Origin: Sinorhizobium sp. RAC02
Lineage (GTDB): Bacteria > Pseudomonadota > Alphaproteobacteria > Rhizobiales > Rhizobiaceae
DNA: 64,000 nt
Direction of reading: 5' to 3'
Assembly (NCBI RefSeq): GCF_001713395.1
Contig: NZ_CP016450.1
Span: 2,676,001 to 2,740,000, forward strand
Below are positions 54,655-63,557 of the stretch, piece by piece. The translations under genes were made by a program, and so were the position numbers. Under the pieces are notes generated by a model, which ran no database searches, was not told where the DNA came from, and was given only the letters and a program-made list of their open reading frames with translations. The stretch's first letter is position 1; each line of letters opens with the position of its first letter.

Positions 54655-55821
54655 ATGAGCATCGTCGAAAGCCTTAGCCCCCGTTCGCTCCGGGCGCCGG
54701 AGAGCGGGATCGTCGAAGTCGTCAATTATGCGCGCGGGCGTGAGGGGCTGATCCCGCTTTGGGTGGGCGAAGGGGATCTGCCAACGCCGCAGTTCATTGC
54801 GCGCGCGGCGTCCGAGGCGCTGCTTGGGGGCGAGACATTTTATACGTGGCAGCGCGGCATTCCCGAGCTCCGGGCGGCGCTGTCGCGTTATTACGCCCGG
54901 CGCTTCGGCAAGGTACTGCCGGCCGAGCATTTTTATGTCGTCGGCTCCGGCATGCAGGCGATCAAGCTTGCCATCGAGGCGCTCGTCTCACCGGGCGGCG
55001 ACATGGTGTATCTGACGCCGGCCTGGCCGAATTTCGCGGCGGCAGCAGAGCTGTCCGGGGCCAATCCGATTACCGTGCAACTCGATTTTGCCGGCGGGCG
55101 CTGGCAAGTCGATCTTGATCGCGTCGAGGCGGCAATCACGCCGAAGACCCGCGTGCTCTTCGTCAACACGCCGTCCAACCCGACCGGCTGGACGGCGACG
55201 CGCGAGGACCTGGAAAACCTTCTCGCCATCGCACGGCGCCATGACCTGTGGATCATGGCCGACGAGATCTATGCGCTCTATCACTATGCCGGTGGACGCG
55301 CGCCCTCCTTCCTCGATGTGATGGAGGATGGCGACCGGGTCATCTTCGTCAACTCGTTTTCGAAGAACTGGTCCATGACGGGCTGGCGCGTCGGCTGGAT
55401 CGTCGCCCCGCCGGAAATAGGCCAGGTGCTGGAAAACCTCGTGCAGTATTCCACCTCCGGCGTGCCGCAATTCCTGCAGCAGGGTGCGATTGCCGCGCTC
55501 GACGAAGGTGATGCCTTCGTGCAGGCGAATATCGACAAGGCGGCCAGAAACCGTGACGTCTTCTGCGACGCGCTGATTGCCACCAATCGGGTGGAGACGC
55601 TGAAGCCGGACGGCGCGCTCTATGCCTTCCTCAAGATCGACGGCGTGACGGATTCGCGCCTGACGGCGCTCGATATCGTCGACCGCACCAATGTCGGCCT
55701 TGCGCCTGGCACGGCCTTCGGCCCCGGCGGCGAACTTTTCATGCGCGCCTGTTTCCTGCGGGATCCCAAACAGGTCGCAGAAGCGGCCGACAGGCTGGCG
55801 CGCTATATCGCGGCGCGCTGA
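54655..55821 (+). CDS. PLP-dependent aminotransferase, class I/II
   Basis: This is a fold-type I aminotransferase of 388 residues, probably acting on an aromatic or aspartate-like amino acid. Recognised blocks are LWVGEGDLPTPQFI, FYTWQRGIPELRAAL, VNTPSNPTGWTA, MADEIYALYHY (Asp binds PLP), the PLP-lysine segment SFSKNWSMTGWRVGW, and FMRACF near the end, with the substrate-carboxylate Arg. GGAG is 6 bases before the ATG. It stands alone after tRNA-Phe and converges on the P-loop kinase gene. Confidence 0.9.
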   Translation: MSIVESLSPRSLRAPESGIVEVVNYARGREGLIPLWVGEGDLPTPQFIARAASEALLGGETFYTWQRGIPELRAALSRYYARRFGKVLPAEHFYVVGSGMQAIKLAIEALVSPGGDMVYLTPAWPNFAAAAELSGANPITVQLDFAGGRWQVDLDRVEAAITPKTRVLFVNTPSNPTGWTATREDLENLLAIARRHDLWIMADEIYALYHYAGGRAPSFLDVMEDGDRVIFVNSFSKNWSMTGWRVGWIVAPPEIGQVLENLVQYSTSGVPQFLQQGAIAALDEGDAFVQANIDKAARNRDVFCDALIATNRVETLKPDGALYAFLKIDGVTDSRLTALDIVDRTNVGLAPGTAFGPGGELFMRACFLRDPKQVAEAADRLARYIAAR

Positions 55822-55827
55822 GGCTGG

Positions 55828-56355
55828 TCACAACTGGTCGAGCACGAAGTTGGCGCGCTCGACCACCGAAACCTTGGGCAAGATGACCGTCTCATATCCA
55901 AGGGCGGGATAGAGCTTTTCGAGCCGGTCATATTCTTCCAGGGCGGCGTCGAAGCCATGGCGGCGCTCCGCGTCGCCGGCATAGATGTCCGGCCAGGGCG
56001 GAGTGAGGAAGACACGCCTGTTGTAGCGATGCCCGGCCGCCGGCCCGGCCAGGACCGGCTCCCCGCCTGACACCTCAAGCGCCGACGCGGCATCGACGAG
56101 GCCACGATCGAAAAAGACGAGCCCCGGGTGATCGCGCACCGCTTCGCGATCGGCGAGCGCCATGGCAATGGCGCGGCGGGCAAAGGCAGTGAGATCAAGC
56201 CATGGCAGGGCCTGGCCACCGCTTGCCAGTTCCTCCTGCACGATGCGGCGTCCCGGTTCCTCGACGACAACATGGCCACGCCGGCGAAGTTCTTCGAGCA
56301 AGGTCGATTTTCCGCCGCCCGAGCAGCCGGAAAGCACGATGAAGCGGTCGGACAT
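55828..56355 (-). CDS. AAA family ATPase / P-loop kinase-like protein
   Basis: This is a 175-residue P-loop protein of the AAA_28 type, related to nicotinamide-riboside kinase-like proteins. Walker A is SGCSGGGKSTLLEELR at the N terminus; VFFDRGLVDAASAL carries the Walker B-like Asp, and RVFLTPPWPDIY is a common block in these proteins. The function is unknown. The start at MSDRFIVLSG is chosen since upstream residues are not conserved. It converges on the aminotransferase and is divergent from galE. Confidence 0.85.
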   Translation of the reverse strand: MSDRFIVLSGCSGGGKSTLLEELRRRGHVVVEEPGRRIVQEELASGGQALPWLDLTAFARRAIAMALADREAVRDHPGLVFFDRGLVDAASALEVSGGEPVLAGPAAGHRYNRRVFLTPPWPDIYAGDAERRHGFDAALEEYDRLEKLYPALGYETVILPKVSVVERANFVLDQL

Positions 56356-56459
56356 GATGTTGCCTTTCTGGAACGGGAAAACGGCGGGGCGTGATTGCGG
56401 TTGCGTCCTGCCGGTCGGCAAGGTGATATGCCTGAAATTCGGGCGATTCGGAGGGTTAT

Positions 56460-57452
56460 ATGGCGGTTCTTGTCACGGGCGGCGCGGGTTATATCGGCAG
56501 CCACATGGTCTGGGCGCTCATCGACGCCGGCGAAGAGGTGGTGGTGCTGGACCGGCTTTCCACCGGCTTCCGCTGGGCCGTGGCGCCGGAAGCGCGGTTC
56601 TATGAGGGCGACATCGCCGATGCCGCGCTGTTGGCACAAATCTTCGCCGAAAACGCCATCGACGCGATCATTCATTTTGCCGGTTCGATCATCGTGCCGG
56701 AATCGGTCGCCGACCCCCTCTCCTATTACGAGAACAATACGGTCAAGTCACGGGCGCTGATCGCCGCCGCCGTCGCGGCGAAGGTGCCGTATTTCGTGTT
56801 CTCCTCGACCGCCGCCGTCTACGGCACGCCTGATGGCACCGAGCCGGTGCTGGAAACGGCCGCGCTGCGACCGGAATCGCCCTACGGCTCCTCCAAGCTG
56901 ATGACCGAGATCATGCTGCGCGATACCGCCGCGGCGCATGACTTCACCTATACGGCGCTGCGTTATTTCAACGTTGCCGGCGCCGATCCGCGCGGCCGTA
57001 CCGGCCAATCCAGCGCCGGCGCCACCCATCTCATCAAGGTCGCCAGCCAGGCAGCCCTTGGCAAACGCGACGGTATGGATGTCTACGGCACGGACTACCC
57101 GACGCCGGACGGCACCTGTATTCGTGACTATATTCACGTCAGCGACCTTGCCAATGCACACCTCAAGGCGCTGCAGCGCATGCGCGCGGGCGGTGGCTCG
57201 ATCGTCGCCAATTGCGGCTACGGGAGGGGCTTCTCGGTTCTGGAGGTTCTGGAGCAGGTGAAGGCGGTATCCGGCACGGATTTCCCGGTGCGGGTCGCCG
57301 GCCGCCGGCCAGGCGATGCAGTTCTGATCGTCGCCAATCCCTCGGTCGCGATGAAGGAACTCGACTGGAAGCCGGAGCACGACGACCTCACCTTCATCGT
57401 GCGCACCGCGCTCGACTGGGAAGATCACCTCGGCAAGCGCAATCAGCGTTGA
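56460..57452 (+). CDS. galE: UDP-glucose 4-epimerase
   Basis: GalE interconverts UDP-glucose and UDP-galactose and supplies galactose for surface polysaccharide. The extended SDR has 330 residues with the NAD motif VTGGAGYIGSHMV, the catalytic Ser-Thr region FSSTAAVYG, the YGSSK catalytic pair, and DGTCIRDYIHVSDLANAH, diagnostic for GalE. GGAGGG is 6 bases before the ATG. The rhizobial homologue is often called exoB. It is convergent with the chorismate mutase gene, 3 bases apart. Confidence 0.94.
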   Translation: MAVLVTGGAGYIGSHMVWALIDAGEEVVVLDRLSTGFRWAVAPEARFYEGDIADAALLAQIFAENAIDAIIHFAGSIIVPESVADPLSYYENNTVKSRALIAAAVAAKVPYFVFSSTAAVYGTPDGTEPVLETAALRPESPYGSSKLMTEIMLRDTAAAHDFTYTALRYFNVAGADPRGRTGQSSAGATHLIKVASQAALGKRDGMDVYGTDYPTPDGTCIRDYIHVSDLANAHLKALQRMRAGGGSIVANCGYGRGFSVLEVLEQVKAVSGTDFPVRVAGRRPGDAVLIVANPSVAMKELDWKPEHDDLTFIVRTALDWEDHLGKRNQR

Positions 57453-57455
57453 CCC

Positions 57456-57755
57456 TCAAACCTCGCCGAGCTGCGCCTTCTCGTAAGCGATGGCGTGCTC
57501 TATGAGCTGCGCCCAGATCTCTTCGTAGAAACCGCCGTCGAGAGCGTGGGTCTCGGCGTTGTGGCGGGCGTTGTCGCGCACTTCACGAACGCGCTCGGGA
57601 ACGTCGGCGGGAATGCCGAGGCCGGCCTTGATCTCGGCGGCGCGGCGAATGAAGCTCCAGCGTTCGGCAAAGAGCGCCATCAGCGTATGGTCAACCCGGT
57701 CGATGTTTTCCCGGATTTCCGCCATCGTCGTGCAGTCTGCCGCAATCTTCGCCAT
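57456..57755 (-). CDS. Chorismate mutase, AroQ type
   Basis: This monofunctional helical chorismate mutase of about 99 residues converts chorismate to prephenate, feeding the pheA product encoded 46 kb away. Family features are IRENIDRVDHTLMALFAERW, then FIRRAAEIKAGLG and the C-terminal IWAQLIEHAIAYEKAQ, with active-site Arg and Lys residues in the first helix. The start MAKIAADC is preferred over one seven codons upstream because GGAGA is well placed for it. Confidence 0.9.
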   Translation of the reverse strand: MAKIAADCTTMAEIRENIDRVDHTLMALFAERWSFIRRAAEIKAGLGIPADVPERVREVRDNARHNAETHALDGGFYEEIWAQLIEHAIAYEKAQLGEV

Positions 57756-57848
57756 TCCGGTCTCCTTCATGGGCACCCGGATAGCAGAGGAATGTTTGGG
57801 GGGAAAGGCATCTCTCCGTCGCGAGACACAAGGTCACGGTCGGGGCCA

Positions 57849-57913
57849 CATGCAGGCCCGGGGGTAAAGCGAAAGGAGGGTGCGGTCCTGTCTTTCGCTT
57901 GCGGGCCTGCATG
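57849..57913. repeat. Long nested inverted repeat (hairpin)
   Basis: CATGCAGGCCCG at the left pairs with CGGGCCTGCATG at the right (12 of 12), and AAGCGAAAG pairs with CTTTCGCTT inside it (9 of 9). The element lies between the bd oxidase operon end and the chorismate mutase gene, both on the minus strand. No T run follows, so it is not a classical terminator; it may protect mRNA ends or be a mobile palindrome. No gene is seen in this spacer. Confidence 0.7.
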
Positions 57914-57978
57914 CTGGCCGAGGCGGAACCTAGGCATGTAAGCTGGCGCGAAGCTGGATGATGTCACGTTACGTGAAG

Positions 57979-58092
57979 TCACGTTCCGATCACCAGTTTG
58001 ATGGCGAAACCGACCACGGTGACCACCAGAACGCCGCCCGCCCACAGGCCCACGAACCACAGCAATTTCCGCCCTGTCGAGTTCTCCACCAT
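57979..58092 (-). CDS. DUF2474 family small membrane protein of bd oxidase
   Basis: This is a 37-residue protein with one hydrophobic helix (LLWFVGLWAGGVLVVTVVGF). DUF2474 proteins accompany CioAB-type bd oxidases, much as CydX accompanies CydAB, and probably stabilise the complex. Its ATG overlaps the cydB stop by one base (TGATG), so it is coupled. It is shorter than most gene finders accept. Confidence 0.85.
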   Translation of the reverse strand: MVENSTGRKLLWFVGLWAGGVLVVTVVGFAIKLVIGT

Positions 58093-59096
58093 CAATGATA
58101 ACCCTCCTCCGGATCGACCTTGCCGCGGAAAACCCAATAGGCATAGGCCGTGTAGCCGAGGATCATCGGTACGAGCACCAAGGCGCCGACCAGCAGGAAG
58201 GAAAGGCTTTCCTCGGGTGCGGCCGCCTCCCAGATCGTCAGCGAGGCTGGCACGATATAGGGATAGAAGCTGATGCCGATGCCGGCAAAGCCGAGCACAA
58301 AGAGGCCGAGCGCGGCAATGAACGGCCGCGAATCATGTTCGGTGCGCAGCCCTTGGATCAGCAGGGCGAAGCAGCCGAGCACAAGCAGCGGCACCAAGAC
58401 GCTGAAGGCAACGGTCGGCCAGCCGAACCAGCGGTCGAAGTAGAGTGGCTCCATGAAGGGCGTCCACAGGCTGAATATGCCCATGGCGGCGAGCGTGCCG
58501 ATGCCGGCCTTGAGCGCGTAACCGCGGGCACGGGCAGCGAGATCGCCGCTCGTCTTCATCACCAGCCAGGTCGCACCAAGCAGGGCATAGCCGACGAGGA
58601 GGGCAAAACCCGTTGCGATGGAGAACGGTGTCAGCCAGTCCCACCACCCGCCGACATAGGCGCGGTTTTCCACCGGGATGCCCTGCACCAGCGCACCGAG
58701 CGCCACGCCCTGGCTGAAGGCCGCGACCATCGAGCCGCCGGCAAAGGCGATGTCCCAGAGGAACTCGCCGCGCCGCGTGCGCCAGCGATATTCGAAGGCG
58801 ACCCCACGGAAGATCAGGCCGAGCAGCATCAGGATGAGCGGCATGTAGAGCGCCGGAAGGATCGTCGCATAGGCGAGCGGGAAGACGGCCATCAGCCCGC
58901 CACCGCCGAGCACCAGCCAGGTCTCGTTGCCATCCCAGACGGGCGCGACGGAGTTCATCATCACGTCGCGGTCGTGTTTTTCCTTGAAGAAGGGAAAGAG
59001 GATGCCGACGCCGAGATCGAAGCCATCGAGGATGACATAGGCGAGCACGGCAAAGGCGATGATCGCCGCCCAGATGAAGGGAAGGTCAAACGCCAT
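58092..59096 (-). CDS. cydB: Cytochrome bd ubiquinol oxidase subunit II
   Basis: This is an inner-membrane subunit with about eight helices and 334 residues. The N-terminal FIWAAIIAFAVLAYVILDGF followed by DLGVGILFPF is diagnostic, as is MMNSVAPVWDGNETWLVLGG. With subunit I it reduces oxygen to water using ubiquinol. The start MAFDLPFI lies inside the end of cydA (11-base overlap); a longer start nine codons up is less likely. Confidence 0.95.
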   Translation of the reverse strand: MAFDLPFIWAAIIAFAVLAYVILDGFDLGVGILFPFFKEKHDRDVMMNSVAPVWDGNETWLVLGGGGLMAVFPLAYATILPALYMPLILMLLGLIFRGVAFEYRWRTRRGEFLWDIAFAGGSMVAAFSQGVALGALVQGIPVENRAYVGGWWDWLTPFSIATGFALLVGYALLGATWLVMKTSGDLAARARGYALKAGIGTLAAMGIFSLWTPFMEPLYFDRWFGWPTVAFSVLVPLLVLGCFALLIQGLRTEHDSRPFIAALGLFVLGFAGIGISFYPYIVPASLTIWEAAAPEESLSFLLVGALVLVPMILGYTAYAYWVFRGKVDPEEGYH

Positions 59097-60504
59097 GGTG
59101 GTGGCTCCCGGATTTGCTAGCAAGGGCGGCGGCCGGCGTGATGCCGGCTGTGCGGAGCGGACCGTCCTGAAGATCCGGCATCGGATCGCGCGGCAGACGA
59201 CCCATCAGGCGCAGGATGTAAAAGGTGCCGGCGCCGAAGACGAAGAAGTAGACGATAATGAAGGCGATCAGCGAGGTCGCGACGGCCGGCGCGTCGATGG
59301 GGGCGACGGAATTGGCCGTCAGCAGGTGACCGTAGACCGTATAGGGCTGGCGGCCCACTTCCGTCGTCACCCAGCCGGCCAGTACGGCGACGAAACCGGC
59401 GGGTCCCATCAGGACAGCGGCGCGGTGCAGCCAGCGGTTCTCACTGAGCGTGCCCCGCCACCGACACCAGAGCGACCAGAGCCCGATGGAGAGCATGGCA
59501 AAGCCGATGGCGACCATGATGCGGAAGGACCAGAAGACGATGCCGACCGGCGGATGCAATTCCTTCGGTACGGAATCCAGCCCGGCAAGCGGGGCGTTGA
59601 GGTCATGCTTCAGGATGAGGCTCGAAAGCTTCGGGATCTCGATGGCATAATCGACACGCTGCTCGGCGGAGTTCGGAATGCCAAACAAAATGAGCGGCGC
59701 GCCGTCCGGATGGCTCTGGTAGTGCCCTTCCATCGCCATGACCTTGACCGGCTGATACTCCAGCGTATTCAGCCCATGCATGTCGCCGGCGAAGATCTGG
59801 ATGGGTGCGACGATCGCCGCCATCCACATCGCCATGGAGAACATCTTTCTGGCACGCTTCGGCGCATCGCCGCGCAGCAGGTGGTAGGCGCCGACACCGC
59901 CGACGACGAAGGCGGTCGTGAGATAGGCGGCGAGCACCATGTGCACGAGCCTGTAAGGGAAGGAGGGGTTGAAGATCACCGCCCACCAGTCGACCGGCAC
60001 GAACTGGCCGACATCGTTGATGGCAAAACCGGCCGGCGTCTGCATCCAGGAATTGGCGGCAAGGATCCAGGTGGCCGAGATCAGCGTGCCGACGGCGACC
60101 ATGAGGGTCGCGAAGAAGTGCAGCTTCGGACCGACGCGGTTGAGGCCGAACAGCATGACGCCGAGGAAACCCGCCTCAAGGAAGAAGGCCGTCAGCACCT
60201 CGTAGCCCATCAGCGGCCCGATGACCGGCCCGGCCTTGTCGGAAAAGACGCTCCAGTTCGTGCCGAACTGGTAGGACATGACGATGCCGGAAACCACACC
60301 CATGCCGAAGGCGAGCGCAAAAATCGTCTTCCAGAAATTGAAGAGCGAAAAATAGACCTCGTCCTTCGTCCAGAGCCACAGGCCTTCCAGTACCGCGAGA
60401 TAGCTCGCCAGCCCGATCGAGAAGGCCGGGAAGACGATGTGGAAGGAGACGGTGAAGGCGAACTGGAAGCGGGCAAGCAGTGTTGCGTCCAGCGATTCGA
60501 ACAT
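59086..60504 (-). CDS. cydA: Cytochrome bd ubiquinol oxidase subunit I (cyanide-insensitive type)
   Basis: This subunit of 472 residues carries haems b558, b595 and d. Seen are the N-terminal haem-ligand helix FQFAFTVSFHIVFPAFSIG (His22), FGTNWSVFS, the second histidine in YRLVHM, and GWVTTEVGRQPYTVYGHL. The Q loop between helices 6 and 7 appears short, and the DUF2474 partner gene is present; both point to the CIO/CioA branch, which is relatively resistant to cyanide. This branch call is inference. The operon order is cydA-cydB-DUF2474. Confidence 0.93.
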   Translation of the reverse strand: MFESLDATLLARFQFAFTVSFHIVFPAFSIGLASYLAVLEGLWLWTKDEVYFSLFNFWKTIFALAFGMGVVSGIVMSYQFGTNWSVFSDKAGPVIGPLMGYEVLTAFFLEAGFLGVMLFGLNRVGPKLHFFATLMVAVGTLISATWILAANSWMQTPAGFAINDVGQFVPVDWWAVIFNPSFPYRLVHMVLAAYLTTAFVVGGVGAYHLLRGDAPKRARKMFSMAMWMAAIVAPIQIFAGDMHGLNTLEYQPVKVMAMEGHYQSHPDGAPLILFGIPNSAEQRVDYAIEIPKLSSLILKHDLNAPLAGLDSVPKELHPPVGIVFWSFRIMVAIGFAMLSIGLWSLWCRWRGTLSENRWLHRAAVLMGPAGFVAVLAGWVTTEVGRQPYTVYGHLLTANSVAPIDAPAVATSLIAFIIVYFFVFGAGTFYILRLMGRLPRDPMPDLQDGPLRTAGITPAAALASKSGSHHHGV

Positions 60505-60673
60505 TGGCCACGACCTTTCTGAAGCCGCCGCAATCCCAATCAGGCTGCGGTCGCCTCAAAGAATGCGGCGCAAAACAGGCAAAGGTCAATTCCGTCCGTA
60601 CACCCACGTTGCCGCAGCGCGACAATCGCCCGCGTGCGGCATTTCCGCCCCGACCTTGGCAGGGCCGAAACGA

Positions 60674-60709
60674 GCGAAGCTCCCGGCGGGGGCACACCGG
60701 GAGCTTCGC
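60674..60709 (-). terminator. Probable terminator of the small secreted protein gene
   Basis: GCGAAGCTCCCGG and CCGGGAGCTTCGC form a perfect 13-base stem with a 10-base loop, 27 bases after the minus-strand stop. On that strand it is followed only by a short T-rich stretch (TCGTTTC), so termination is likely but not certain. Confidence 0.65.
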
Positions 60710-60735
60710 GAAGGCGTCGAACGTGGCACTATGCC

Positions 60736-61005
60736 TTAGCGGGCATTGGGGTTCGCGCCCTGATAATAGTCACCGTTCGCCCGGCCGACCTTCACGCTCT
60801 GGCGGTAGCCACCGTCGGCGGCATAACCACTGCCGATGCTGTTGGTGCGGACGCGATCGATTCTCTGGCTATCCATTTTCTGGTTCTGCTCCGATTCCGG
60901 ATAGGCGCCCTTATAGTAGTCCCCGCCGGCGAGAGCGGCCGAGCCACCGAAAACGGAAGCGGCAAAAAGAGCGGTTGCGAAAGCTGCGTTAATGGTCTTG
61001 GTCAT
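60736..61005 (-). CDS. Small secreted protein with GDYY-type repeats
   Basis: This is an 89-residue exported protein: a signal peptide (MTKTINAAFATALFAASVFG, cleaved near ALA-GG) and a mature part of about 60 residues. The mature chain begins GGDYYKGAYPE and ends GDYYQGANPNAR, so a GDYY-x-GA-x-P motif brackets it. No family function is known to me; similar short periplasmic proteins occur in rhizobia. AAGGA precedes the ATG; a start six codons upstream is possible. Confidence 0.75.
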   Translation of the reverse strand: MTKTINAAFATALFAASVFGGSAALAGGDYYKGAYPESEQNQKMDSQRIDRVRTNSIGSGYAADGGYRQSVKVGRANGDYYQGANPNAR

Positions 61006-61554
61006 TGTCTTGGTCCTTTTCATATGTGCTTTGCATCAAAGCTTGAAGGGAGTTTCAGCCAGGCTTTTCGGCATCGGTTACGACATCGCCATTCCCTTCG
61101 CTTATCTCCGGAAGCGGGTATTGCCGCTTTCGTCAAATAAAGATGGTCCCTCATTTTGTGGGCCGCAAGGGTCTCAAATTGGAAACAGTCGTCAACGTTT
61201 TTCGAACAATGAAAATCGTTACTCCCGCGCACAACCGGGGGCGCCAAAAACCAAGAAACCGTCCATCAGGACGGTTTCTGTCAAAAGGGAAATGACATCT
61301 CAAGGTATTGATTTGGCGGGGATTTTAAATATGCGAATCCACGCAAGCACGCCGAGGATGCAGCGAACGGCAGGAGCGTTAAGGATTGAGGCACTAAACG
61401 GCTCGGCACCGATTTCAAGAGTTTCACGAATGTGTGACACTCAAAAAATCAGAGCCGAAAGCCGCCAAAACACGGAATGAATCGTGGCAAAATTGTGGTG
61501 AAACCGCTCTGTGGACCGGGTCCCACTCGCGTCGCCGAAACGGCTGCACGGGCG
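61006..61554. other. Long intergenic region with a perfect hairpin
   Basis: I see no supported gene in about 550 bases. At 61254-61279 AGAAACCGTCC and GGACGGTTTCT form a perfect 11-base stem with an ATCA loop; on the minus strand TTGGTTTTTGG follows, so it may terminate the M20 gene transcript, about 280 bases beyond its stop. The rest is somewhat AT-richer than the flanks and probably holds the promoter of the small secreted protein. Confidence 0.5.
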
Positions 61555-62724
61555 TCAGGCCGCCCGCAGGTAATGTTCCGTCAGTTCCGTCCAGAAGGCC
61601 GCACCGACGGGCAGCAGGTCGTCGTTGAAATTGTAGGCGGGGTGGTGGAGCGAATGGTCGTTTTCGCCACTCTTGCCGCCAAGGAAGAAATAGGTGCCCG
61701 GTCGTTCCTTCAGCATATAGGCAAAGTCCTCGCTGCCCATGAAGGGGCGTTCGAGGTCGACGACCTTGTCGGCGCCGGCAAAGCGCGTGGCAAGTTCGCG
61801 CACCAGATCGGTCTCGGCCTTGTGGTTGACCGTCGCGTCATAGAAGCGCTGGTAGTTCACCGTGGCGCTCATGCCATAGCTTTCAGCCTGGCGTTCCGCA
61901 ATGAGGCGGACGCGACGCTCCAGCTCGTCGCGCACCTTCGGATCGAAGGAGCGGATACCGACGACGATTTCCGCTCGGCTCGGGATGATATTGCTCGCCG
62001 AACCCGAATGGAACGAGCCGACCGTTACCACCGTCGGATCGATCGGGTGGATGTTGCGCGAGACGATGGTCTGGAGCGCCATGACGATCGAGGCGCCGCA
62101 GACGATCGGATCAAGCGTCTCCTGCGGCTCCGCACCGTGGCCGCCGACACCGTTCACGGTGATGCGGGCCTCGTCGACCGCCGCCATGATCGGGCCTTCG
62201 CGGAGCGCAAACTGGCCGAAGGGCAGGCCGGGCTCGTTGTGGAGGGCGAAGACGGCATCGCAGGGAAATTTGTCGAACAGCCCCTCCTCCACCATAATTT
62301 TTGCACCGCCGAAATTCTCTTCCGCCGGCTGGAAAATCAGGTGCACGGTGCCATCGAAATTGCGCCTTTCGGCGATCGCCTTGGCGGCACCGAGCAGCAT
62401 GGTCGTGTGCCCGTCATGGCCGCAGGCATGCATCTTGCCGGGCGTCTTGCTGGCATAGGGAAGGCCGGTTTCCTCGAAGATCGGCAAGGCATCGATATCG
62501 GCGCGGATGCCGATCGACTTGCGGCTGGTGCCGTTCGTTAGCGTCGCGACGAGGCCGGTCTTGGCGAGCCCACGGGTGACCTTGTAGCCATAACTTTCCA
62601 GATGGCGCGCGATGACATCAGAGGTGCGCACTTCTTCCAGGCCCAGTTCCGGGTGTTCGTGCAGGTCGCGGCGGATCGCCACCATTTCAGGCATGGAGTT
62701 CTTGAGAGTCGTATGGATTGTCAT
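61555..62724 (-). CDS. M20 family amidohydrolase (hippurate hydrolase-like)
   Basis: This metallopeptidase-fold enzyme of 389 residues probably cleaves an N-acyl amino acid or a related amide. Metal-ligand motifs are HACGHDGHTTMLLG and FQPAEENFGGAKIMVEEG; IRADIDALPIFEETGLPYAS and SGSASNIIPSRAEI are typical of the HipO/AbgB/IAA-amino acid hydrolase group. It is followed upstream (15 bases) by ABC permease genes for polar amino acids, so its substrate may be imported by that system. Confidence 0.9.
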   Translation of the reverse strand: MTIHTTLKNSMPEMVAIRRDLHEHPELGLEEVRTSDVIARHLESYGYKVTRGLAKTGLVATLTNGTSRKSIGIRADIDALPIFEETGLPYASKTPGKMHACGHDGHTTMLLGAAKAIAERRNFDGTVHLIFQPAEENFGGAKIMVEEGLFDKFPCDAVFALHNEPGLPFGQFALREGPIMAAVDEARITVNGVGGHGAEPQETLDPIVCGASIVMALQTIVSRNIHPIDPTVVTVGSFHSGSASNIIPSRAEIVVGIRSFDPKVRDELERRVRLIAERQAESYGMSATVNYQRFYDATVNHKAETDLVRELATRFAGADKVVDLERPFMGSEDFAYMLKERPGTYFFLGGKSGENDHSLHHPAYNFNDDLLPVGAAFWTELTEHYLRAA

Positions 62725-62738
62725 GTCATTGTCCGTTT

Positions 62739-63557
62739 TCAGGCACCGCGTGTGGGAATTCTGCTTTCGAAATAGCGAAAGGCGACCACCAGGATAGCGG
62801 TCAGGCAGAGATAGATGAGGGCAAGCAGCAGCAGCGGCTCATAGGTGATGTAGGTTTCCTGCCGCACCTTGGAGATGACGGCATAAAGGTCGATGACGGT
62901 AATCGTCGCCACCAGCGGCGTCGCCTTCAACTGCAGCACGGTTTCGCCGTTCAGCGTCGGCAGAGCACGGTGCACGGCACGCGGCAGCCAGATGCGGCGA
63001 AAGACGGTGAAAGGGCTCATGCCATAGGCGCGGGCGGCTTCCAGCTCGCCGGGCGGAACGCCGGCAAAGGCGCCACGCATCACCTCGCCCTCATAGGCGG
63101 CGAAGGACAGCGTCAGCGCCGCCACGCCATAGGGCCAGGCCTCGCGCAGATAGGGCCAGAGGAAGGAACTGCGGATTCCCGGAAACTGCGGAAAGAGAGA
63201 ACCGAGGCCGTAATAGAGCAGCCAGAGCTGGAGCAGCAGCGGCGTGCCGCGGATGATCGTGCAGAAAACGCGGGCCAGCACCTTCAGCGGCCAGGGGCCG
63301 GTCACCTGCACCAGCCCGATCGGCACGGCGAGGAAGAAGCCGAGGATCGAGGTGCTGAAAAGCATCAGCAAGGTCACACCGATGCCGTGGACAAGGCGGC
63401 CGGAATATTTCGGCACCCAGTCCCAGCGCATGAACCAGACGATGCAGAAGACGAGAAGGGCCGCGATCGCCATCAGCACGATGCGATGCGGCTTGAACAT
63501 GCTCGCTTTCGTCGGCAGTTCGGTCAGCGCGAGGGCGGAAATGGTCGGATCGCTCAT
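62739..63557 (-). CDS. ABC transporter permease, polar amino acid family
   Basis: This is one of two inner-membrane permeases of a HisM/ArtM-type amino acid importer, 272 residues. An N-terminal extension of about 30 residues precedes the first helix. The ABC permease block GTPLLLQLWLLYYGLGSLFP, the EAA-type coupling loop VMRGAFAGVPPGELEAARAY and GMSPFTVFRRIWLPRAVHRA are typical. Its ATG overlaps the stop of the other permease by one base, so the two are coupled. Confidence 0.93.
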   Translation of the reverse strand: MSDPTISALALTELPTKASMFKPHRIVLMAIAALLVFCIVWFMRWDWVPKYSGRLVHGIGVTLLMLFSTSILGFFLAVPIGLVQVTGPWPLKVLARVFCTIIRGTPLLLQLWLLYYGLGSLFPQFPGIRSSFLWPYLREAWPYGVAALTLSFAAYEGEVMRGAFAGVPPGELEAARAYGMSPFTVFRRIWLPRAVHRALPTLNGETVLQLKATPLVATITVIDLYAVISKVRQETYITYEPLLLLALIYLCLTAILVVAFRYFESRIPTRGA

